The position numbers were made by a program, and so were the translations under genes. A model generated the notes under the pieces. The model saw only the letters and a list, made by a program, of their open reading frames with translations, made no database searches and had not been told where the DNA came from. A DNA stretch of 64,000 nucleotides from WLND01 sp040398845 (GTDB lineage: Bacteria; Actinomycetota; Actinomycetes; S36-B12): assembly GCA_040398845.1 (NCBI GenBank), contig JBBATH010000004.1, positions 62,001 through 126,000 of the forward strand, in the 5' to 3' direction. Positions 58,502 to 64,000 of the stretch are shown here, one piece after another. How positions within the stretch are numbered: position 1 is the stretch's first letter; each line of letters begins with the position of its first letter.

Positions 58502-59359
58502 TCAGACGGTCGCGCCGCCGTCCATCGGACGCCTTGCTCGGATGATGAATGCCGAGCAGAGGAAGAGCCCCTTCCAGCCGGACTTCTCATGCTCGAGCGC
58601 AATCGACTCATCGCGAAACTCCTGCGGGTGCGATGCCTCGAACGAGGGCGGCCCCGCGTGATAATGAAACGGCCACGCCTCAACGGCCTCGAACCCGGCA
58701 GCGTTGAAATCATCGATGACCTCGAATGGGGTATGGAAACGCGCAGCGTGACCACTGGTGCTCACCGGTGGAACCTCCATGTCGAGGCGTCCCCTCAGCC
58801 GCTCACCCACCGCCCCCTGCAGTGCCCCGTCAACCTCGCCGAGGAGGTCGTCCATGATGAACTCATAGGTGTAGCGATTGAAGGTGAACAGAGAAAAGAG
58901 CTTGTTCCGGAACTCGACGAAGACCTCGCCACCCGGTCGCACGAGCGAACGCATGTTGAGGATCGTCTGACGTTCATGCCGGACGTGGGGCAGCACTCCG
59001 AGGGAGACGAGTGCGTCGAACGGTCCATCAGCCGCGAGCGGCGCATAGGTGATGGGATCCTCGATGTCAGCCCAGGTGACCCGAGACGGGTCCTGACCGA
59101 GGGCCGCGAGGCGCTCCTTGCTCGCATCGACTGCTTCACTACTCGTATCGATCCCCGAGATCTCTAGGCCGAGTCCGGCAAGGAGCGGCAGGGCATTGCC
59201 CTGGCCGACACCGACCTCGATGATCCGCCCGGCACCTGCATCGAGGAGAGCATTGGCGATTCGCTGAAATGCGAAGTGGTTCGCCGGGTAGCCCCCGGAA
59301 ACATCGTGCAGCGCACGGTGCTGGGTTGCGAGTTCGTCACGGAGCGGGTCGGCAGTCAT
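58502..59359 (-). CDS. SAM-dependent methyltransferase
   Basis: This 285-residue class I methyltransferase has SAM-binding motif I IIEVGVGQGNALPLLAGLG near residue 40, the acidic ISGIDTSSEA near 62 and the motif-III-like DALVSLGVLPHV near 108. The sequence after the core (PPVSTSGHAARFHTPFEVID) is like small-molecule methyltransferases. The acceptor cannot be deduced, and no cofactor or pathway partner is adjacent. Confidence 0.88.
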   Translation of the reverse strand: MTADPLRDELATQHRALHDVSGGYPANHFAFQRIANALLDAGAGRIIEVGVGQGNALPLLAGLGLEISGIDTSSEAVDASKERLAALGQDPSRVTWADIEDPITYAPLAADGPFDALVSLGVLPHVRHERQTILNMRSLVRPGGEVFVEFRNKLFSLFTFNRYTYEFIMDDLLGEVDGALQGAVGERLRGRLDMEVPPVSTSGHAARFHTPFEVIDDFNAAGFEAVEAWPFHYHAGPPSFEASHPQEFRDESIALEHEKSGWKGLFLCSAFIIRARRPMDGGATV

Positions 59360-59431
59360 CCGGAAAGGCTACCCATCGATCGTGAAGCCTACGAAAGCAC
59401 ATGATCGACCACCGAGTCAGGAGGATTCTGT

Positions 59432-59443
59432 TATTTTTGCGCC
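59432..59443 (+). promoter_or_regulatory. Leaderless-type -10 box (TATTTT) for the secreted protein gene
   Basis: TATTTT at 59432-59437 lies six bases before ATG 59444. An AGGAGG further upstream (59419-59424) is too far to be a ribosome-binding site for this start. Confidence 0.4.
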
Positions 59444-60586
59444 ATGCGCAGACTCGTCATCCCGTTGGTTGCCATCACTTTTCTGGCCCTGTTCGCGACA
59501 AGCACGGGGGCCTATGCCGCTCCCCCGACTGCCCCGAGGTCGGATCCGGGCGCCCCGGCCTATAGCGGTTTTACTGTCACCCCCACGGCAGACCCCTACC
59601 TTATGGCGTTCCACACCTGCGCCCTCGGCATCGGAACCCAATGCGGGAACCCGATGAATCACCTGATTCGCCTTGGTTCATCGCCTGATGGCCGATCGTG
59701 GACGCAGTTGCCCGGCTGGCAGCCCCACACGGGTTCAGTTCCCGATGTGTTTCGCCGCGGCGACACTGCATACGTCATCGGCGCCGGGCTCTCCCGCGTC
59801 AACATGTTGACCGGCCAGGTGACGGCAAGTTCATTCACGGTGAAGAACGCACAGGGCGCTGGTGCAATGGCCCGCGACTCCTCATTCGCTGGGCAATTGC
59901 CTGACGGTCGGCTCGTTCTCGTCTACGTCCCGTCGATGCAAGCCATCGACCCAAACTCCCCGACCCGGAGCATCCTCTTGGCCACCGAGGACAAGAACAG
60001 TGACGGCTCCTCATTCACCTACGTCGGCGACGCCATCACGATCAGCACAGCGAGCCTGCCGGTCCCCGGCGATGCAACCGACCCGGATATCTACTGGAAC
60101 GGCACTAGGTGGGTGCTACTTGTGTCACTCGGCGGCAACACCATCGCCTACACCTCGGCCAACCTCCTCGGGCCCTACGAAGCGAACACCCAGACCATCG
60201 TCTCGCGAGACGATGGCGGTGTGCCGAGCGCAGTCCTTTCAACCGACAACTCAACGGTCTTCACCTACATCAATACTGGCGGCCGCGACAACGCGTCCAT
60301 CCGGCTCGGCACCTCTGTTGCCCCACCCTCGCTCATCTCGTCGTGGTCGGTCGTCATCCCAGCAAGCCAGTTCGGTACGGCGAGTGCGGAGAGCCCCGGG
60401 GTATCCCTCAACACGACCGGGATTGCGTGCGGCGCCGGATGCGCAGCGACTCAGGCGAGCACGACGGTGACCACCAAAGCGGGCAAGCCGGGCTCCAAGT
60501 GCACGAAGGCCGGGGCTCAGGGCACCTACAAAGGCGCCACGCTCACCTGCCGCATGAAGAAGGGCAAGCTCGTCTGGAGCGCCTAA
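59444..60586 (+). CDS. Secreted propeller-like protein with C-terminal Cys-pair tag
   Basis: The 380 residues begin with a signal peptide (VIPLVAITFLALFATSTGAYA). LGSSPDGRSWTQLPGW, SIRLGTS and further S/D-x-G-W type repeats suggest a five-bladed propeller of the GH43/sialidase kind. The end KCTKAG ... LTCRMKKGKLVW is the same two-Cys tag as in the protein at 32693. Convergent with the SGNH hydrolase gene, 4 bases apart, and near a third family member at 61442, it belongs to a local set of exported glycan-related proteins (inference). Confidence 0.75.
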   Translation: MRRLVIPLVAITFLALFATSTGAYAAPPTAPRSDPGAPAYSGFTVTPTADPYLMAFHTCALGIGTQCGNPMNHLIRLGSSPDGRSWTQLPGWQPHTGSVPDVFRRGDTAYVIGAGLSRVNMLTGQVTASSFTVKNAQGAGAMARDSSFAGQLPDGRLVLVYVPSMQAIDPNSPTRSILLATEDKNSDGSSFTYVGDAITISTASLPVPGDATDPDIYWNGTRWVLLVSLGGNTIAYTSANLLGPYEANTQTIVSRDDGGVPSAVLSTDNSTVFTYINTGGRDNASIRLGTSVAPPSLISSWSVVIPASQFGTASAESPGVSLNTTGIACGAGCAATQASTTVTTKAGKPGSKCTKAGAQGTYKGATLTCRMKKGKLVWSA

Positions 60587-60590
60587 GAGT

Positions 60591-61376
60591 TCACCGGCTG
60601 ATGGTCGGGTCAACCGGGACAAGGTCGGGGAACTTCGGCTCGATGCCATCGCCAGACGAACGACCCCTAAGCCCCCGGTAGAGCCACGGAAGAAAGTAGG
60701 TCGACGTCCAGCGCACATCCTCGATCCGCGCAGCTGGCCATGCGGGATCCTGCCCCGAGTCCTCAGGGTTATTGACGAAGTCACCGAACTCGCGCTCATA
60801 GCCAAGGGTCGAAAGTACCTCTACTGCCACGAGTGCATGGCCATCACTGCTGAGGTGGAGGCGGTCGCGAGCCCACATGCGTGGCTCATAGAGGCGGGGC
60901 ATCACCCACAGGTCGATAAGCAACGCCCCAAGGTCGGCGGCGCTCTGCCGGATAAGTACGTTGAGCCGCTCCCCGCGCTCACCCGGTACCCGGCTGAACG
61001 GAATGCGCTCCCGCGGATCGAAGCCTGCGAACACCATGGTGGTGGCGCCCGTCGCAACGAGCCGCTCAAGGATGACGTGGACCGAGTTCGCGAGCGCTGG
61101 AACGTCACCGTTCATCCGAATCAGGTCATTGCCACCGGCAGCAATGCTGACGAGGGAGGGGCGCATCTCCTCGACCCGAGGGAGTTGCTCGTCCATCACT
61201 CCGGCAAGCTTCCGGCCGCGCACGGCCAGGTTCGCATAGAGCAGACCCGGGTGGTCAAGAGCCAGTCGGGCGGCGACCAGATCCGCCCAGCCGCGATGTG
61301 TGCCGTCCGGCCTCGGGTCGTCGAGACCCTCGGTGAAGCTGTCGCCGATCGCGACGAAACTCTCGAACACTCTCAC
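60591..61376 (-). CDS. SGNH/GDSL-family hydrolase
   Basis: About 260 residues from GTG 61376 or 61370, after GGGAGA; a longer frame to 61439 is unlikely. Block I AIGDSFTEGLDDP carries the catalytic Ser, GGNDLIRM is block III, and DRLHLSSDGH carries the Asp-His pair. There is no signal peptide, so it is probably a cytoplasmic esterase or acyl hydrolase. It sits between two secreted propeller-like proteins and is divergent from the second. Confidence 0.9.
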   Translation of the reverse strand: MRVFESFVAIGDSFTEGLDDPRPDGTHRGWADLVAARLALDHPGLLYANLAVRGRKLAGVMDEQLPRVEEMRPSLVSIAAGGNDLIRMNGDVPALANSVHVILERLVATGATTMVFAGFDPRERIPFSRVPGERGERLNVLIRQSAADLGALLIDLWVMPRLYEPRMWARDRLHLSSDGHALVAVEVLSTLGYEREFGDFVNNPEDSGQDPAWPAARIEDVRWTSTYFLPWLYRGLRGRSSGDGIEPKFPDLVPVDPTISR

Positions 61377-61429
61377 TCTCCCGATTTCTTCTCTGTCCGC
61401 GGCCCATTCCACAACAGCGTGGGAGAGAT

Positions 61430-61441
61430 TACCCTTCATCC
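61430..61441 (+). promoter_or_regulatory. Leaderless-type -10 box (TACCCT) for the third secreted protein gene
   Basis: TACCCT at 61430-61435 is six bases before ATG 61442. Confidence 0.45.
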
Positions 61442-62458
61442 ATGACCCGAAAGCGCCGCTTCATCATCGCCTCCGCCACCACGGCCCTGCTCCTCGCCGC
61501 CATCCCCGCTATCGGGAACGCTGCGGAGATGCCCGGGGATGCCTGCACGGTCGAAGGCCAGATCCTGCCCCTCGGCAATGGTGCGATCCAGTGCGTCAAT
61601 GGCGTTTGGCAACCAAGCAAGTCCTCGCCGACATCCGCACCAAACATCAAGAACGCAACAATCTTCAAGCCCGTCGGCGTCGCACTTTCGCAAAGCACCT
61701 TCGGCTCAACCGGCAAGCAGGTTGCCGACGCAACCGCGTTCCTCCTTCCCAATGGGAAGGTAAGACTTTTCGCATTCGTCAATGACACAAATGGCCTCCC
61801 CGGACTTCGTGTTGCCACGTCGACCACCAAGACTGGGCTCACGTTCGCAGGTGATGGCACCAATCCATTCCCGGGCACCCCGGTGGGTCAGCCACGGGCC
61901 GTTGCGCTCGGTGGGAACTCCCTGCGCCTATTCTTCGTCGAAGCTGGAAACATCAACTCGGCCGTCAGCAATGACGGGGGAGTCACCTTCACCCGCGAGG
62001 GCAGCGTGTTGACCACGGCGCAGGCAGGGTTCGAGCCCGGTGTCTTCACAGTCATCAAGCACAAGGGGACCTATCGGGCCTACTTCTCGAATCTCGAAAA
62101 GCCCGGGGAGCGTGCCCCGCGCGTGATGAAGACCGCTACGAGCCCTGACATGCTCAACTGGACCGTCGGGCCGACTGTCGTCGCCGAAGGCGGCTCGCAC
62201 CCCTTCGCCGTCACTAATAAGTCAGGAAAGATCGCCCTCTACTACCCCGCCGACCGGGGGAGCGCGTACGGGATCTTCGTCTCAACAAGCTCCGACGGCA
62301 TCAATTTCTCGAATGAGAAGTTCGTCATGCCAAACGGCGGCGACCCGGACATCATCCGGCTTTCTGATGGCAAGGCCCTCATGTACTACGGCGACAATGT
62401 CGGTGCGGACGGAATGGGTGTCAGGGTCGCCAAGGCGATTGGCAACACCGTCCCGTAA
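61442..62458 (+). CDS. Secreted propeller-like protein with N-terminal Cys-pair tag
   Basis: The 338 residues begin with a signal peptide ending around IGNAAE (about 28). Then comes GDACTVEGQ ... IQCVNGVWQ, a two-Cys, Trp-ended tag like the C-terminal tags of the paralogues at 32693 and 59444, here moved to the N-terminus. VSNDGGVTFTREGS, SPDMLNWTVG and SSDGINFSNEKF are the propeller repeats. An exported glycan-binding or -degrading role is likely; catalytic residues were not fixed. Confidence 0.75.
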   Translation: MTRKRRFIIASATTALLLAAIPAIGNAAEMPGDACTVEGQILPLGNGAIQCVNGVWQPSKSSPTSAPNIKNATIFKPVGVALSQSTFGSTGKQVADATAFLLPNGKVRLFAFVNDTNGLPGLRVATSTTKTGLTFAGDGTNPFPGTPVGQPRAVALGGNSLRLFFVEAGNINSAVSNDGGVTFTREGSVLTTAQAGFEPGVFTVIKHKGTYRAYFSNLEKPGERAPRVMKTATSPDMLNWTVGPTVVAEGGSHPFAVTNKSGKIALYYPADRGSAYGIFVSTSSDGINFSNEKFVMPNGGDPDIIRLSDGKALMYYGDNVGADGMGVRVAKAIGNTVP

Positions 62459-62517
62459 CGTCCGTTGTGACTTCCCGTAACTGCGGGTGACTCATTGCAG
62501 CGTTGGGAGGGCAGTCG

Positions 62518-62994
62518 GTGGCCACCGCCCCCTCGAGCGACCCTTCGGCAACCGGGGAGCCCGCTGCCATCAAGCAGCGCTCGACCCGGCAGCGAGCGGC
62601 TGTGGCCAACGTCCTGCAGGAACTCGACGACTTCCGATCCGCCCAAGACCTCTACGACCTGCTCCGCGCCCAGGGTGAGAACGTTGGCCTTACCACGGTC
62701 TACCGGACGCTTCAGGCGATGGCCGAGCAGGGCGATATCGACGTCCTCGCGAGCAGCGACGGCCAATCCCTCTATCGCCGCTGCGGGCAGCGCTCAGGAC
62801 ATCATCACCACGTCGTCTGCCGAACCTGTGGCCTCACCGTTGAGGTCGAGGGTCCGGCGGTCGAGGCCTGGACCCACGAGATAGCCAAGGAGAATGGTTT
62901 CACTGACGTGAGCCACACCCTCGAAATCTTCGGGCTCTGCGCACATTGCTCATCGAATATCGACAACACTCACCAGTCGTCCGACGCCACCTGA
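62518..62994 (+). CDS. zur: Fur-family zinc regulator (Zur/FurB-like)
   Basis: About 158 residues from GTG 62518 with GGGAGG eight bases upstream; a TTG at 62503 is less likely. A winged helix is in the first half (TTVYRTLQAMAEQ), HHHHVVCRTCG forms the regulatory and structural metal sites, and LCAHC is the second Cys pair. The pattern fits Zur-type repressors of zinc uptake. It is convergent with the acyl-CoA ligase gene. Confidence 0.9.
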   Translation: MATAPSSDPSATGEPAAIKQRSTRQRAAVANVLQELDDFRSAQDLYDLLRAQGENVGLTTVYRTLQAMAEQGDIDVLASSDGQSLYRRCGQRSGHHHHVVCRTCGLTVEVEGPAVEAWTHEIAKENGFTDVSHTLEIFGLCAHCSSNIDNTHQSSDAT

Positions 62995-63008
62995 ATATTC
63001 GGGACGCG

Positions 63009-64000
63009 CTAGTCCTGAGATGCTCTCGCTTCAGCCGCCAACTGCTTGCGATTTACCTTACCCGTGGTCGTCTTCGGAAGCTCCTCCACGAACTCGACGA
63101 TCCTCGGATACTTATAGGCGGCAAGTTGCGTCTTGACCTGCTGCTGCAACTCCGTCGTCAAGTCGCCTGAGGGCTGAAACCCCTTGGCCAGCACGATCAC
63201 GGCCTTCACCACCTCGCCACGGGCCTCGTCTGGAGCGGGAATGACGCCAACCTCGGACACAGCCGGGTGGCGAAGCAAGCACTCCTCGACTTCCGCGGGG
63301 CCGATGCGATATCCAGCACTGGACACCATGTCGTCGTCACGACCCAGGTAGCGAATGTAGCCCTCGGCGTCACGCACGGCCTGGTCTCCGGTCATGATCC
63401 AGCCGTGCCGCACACGGGCCGCGGTCGCATCTGGCTTGCCCCAGTATTCGATCATTTGCGTGGGATCGCCCGGACGCACCGCCACCTCACCAACCTCACC
63501 ATCCGAAACCTGCTCTCCAGCCTCGTCCAGAACCGCAACGATCCTGCCCGGGTACGGGAGTCCCATCCATCCGGGACGACCGGAGCCGAGGGCCTCGCAC
63601 CCGCCAATGAGGTGGTTGACCTCGGTGAGTCCATAGAACTCGTTCACGACCGCGTTCAGTTCTTGTCCGGCCCATCCGTGGAGATTGTCTGCCACAGATT
63701 CGCCTCCGCTCGCGATCACCCTGAGATCAAGGTCGAAGCGTGTTTTAGCAGACGAAACCTGGGCCATCATCTTCAACGCCGTCGGCGTAAGGAACGCGTG
63801 CGTCACGCCGTTTCGCCCCATGACCTCAAAACTGCGTTCGGCGGTGAACCTACGTTCGTCTGCTACGACTGGGTAGCCGAGAACGAGCGCCGGCAGAAGG
63901 ATATCGAGCAGTCCTCCGACCCACGCCCAGTCCGATGGCGTATAGAAGACCGTCGATTCATCGAAGTGCAGGTTGAAGAAGACCCTGAATGTGAGCAAGT
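63009..64000 (-). CDS. AMP-forming acyl-CoA synthetase, C-terminal part (5' end outside window)
   Basis: At least 330 residues are visible; the 5' end lies beyond the right edge, since the first residues (FYTPSDWAWVGG) are internal to the family. NEFYGLTEVN is the A5 motif, TGDQAVRDAEGYIRYLGRDD A7, SSAGYRIGPAEVEE A8 and LPKTTTGKVNRKQL A10 with the catalytic Lys. It activates a carboxylic acid with ATP and CoA, and is most like medium-chain (ACSM-type) ligases. Confidence 0.92.
   Translation of the reverse strand, partial: LLTFRVFFNLHFDESTVFYTPSDWAWVGGLLDILLPALVLGYPVVADERRFTAERSFEVMGRNGVTHAFLTPTALKMMAQVSSAKTRFDLDLRVIASGGESVADNLHGWAGQELNAVVNEFYGLTEVNHLIGGCEALGSGRPGWMGLPYPGRIVAVLDEAGEQVSDGEVGEVAVRPGDPTQMIEYWGKPDATAARVRHGWIMTGDQAVRDAEGYIRYLGRDDDMVSSAGYRIGPAEVEECLLRHPAVSEVGVIPAPDEARGEVVKAVIVLAKGFQPSGDLTTELQQQVKTQLAAYKYPRIVEFVEELPKTTTGKVNRKQLAAEARASQD

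Noticed and set aside
1..64000. CRISPR arrays, rRNA or tRNA genes, transposases or integrases
   Set aside because: No regularly spaced repeats, no conserved RNA segments and no recombinase motifs were recognised; the only tandem repeat is the hexamer at 30464. A tRNA scan would be needed to exclude a tRNA formally.

Overview
The window is GC-rich, densely coded DNA from what looks like a high-GC actinomycete-type (monoderm) bacterium. The pointers are a heliorhodopsin gene, BetI-like TetR regulators, a Zur/FurB-type regulator, cytochrome P450, many GTG starts with 4-bp overlaps, and a recurring TANNNT-N6-ATG arrangement typical of leaderless actinobacterial transcripts. No rRNA, tRNA, CRISPR array, transposase or integrase was recognised, so genus-level placement is not possible from this sequence alone; a planktonic or soil actinomycete is an inference.

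Layout. 1-4.1 kb: end of an ABC importer (permease and ATPase), exodeoxyribonuclease III, a P450 and a TerB/COQ4-like protein. 4.2-7.6 kb: an inositol-phosphatase-like enzyme, a broken kynureninase relic, a HEPN/nucleotidyltransferase toxin-antitoxin (TA) pair and an intact kynureninase. 7.6-10 kb: an FeS-type photolyase convergent with a heliorhodopsin, a light-linked pair. 10-12.9 kb: a cupin, a DUF4143 ATPase, and a Fic toxin with a Phd-VbhA hybrid antitoxin. 13.1-27.1 kb: a coherent catabolic block made of a class III aminotransferase, a TetR regulator with three matching operator-like sites, acyl-CoA dehydrogenase, ADP-forming CoA ligase, a Rieske oxygenase with a cupin, a PotABCD-type importer, and a dimethylglycine/sarcosine dehydrogenase-like enzyme. 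Together these suggest uptake and demethylation or oxidation of a methylated amine, betaine or polyamine.

27.1-41.4 kb is an accessory zone. It starts at the 3' end of the dehydrogenase gene, whose tail is repeated twice more downstream. It holds an ImmA/Xre pair, a free-standing polymorphic-toxin-like gene with a probable immunity gene and a DUF4417 gene, an intact Phd/RelE pair, and then a series of decayed defence and TA loci: phd-vapC, higBA, yefM-yoeB, a second higBA, abiE cut short against a cut-short helD, and a vapBC-like pair. Several are inactivated by single in-frame stop codons.

41.9-45.4 kb is a second demethylation-type cluster (FAD oxidoreductase, GcvT-like protein, TetR). 45.5-53.6 kb mixes small regulators and unknown genes, an aldo/keto reductase, a HAD phosphatase, an amino-acid permease, a DUF1232 protein, an AhpD-like protein and a DUF433/DUF5615 TA pair. 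53.6-64 kb holds a second aldo/keto reductase, an MFS exporter, a frameshifted ATPase, an alpha/beta hydrolase, a methyltransferase, two more secreted propeller-like proteins (paralogues of one at 32.7 kb), an SGNH hydrolase, a Zur-like regulator and the 3' part of an acyl-CoA ligase.
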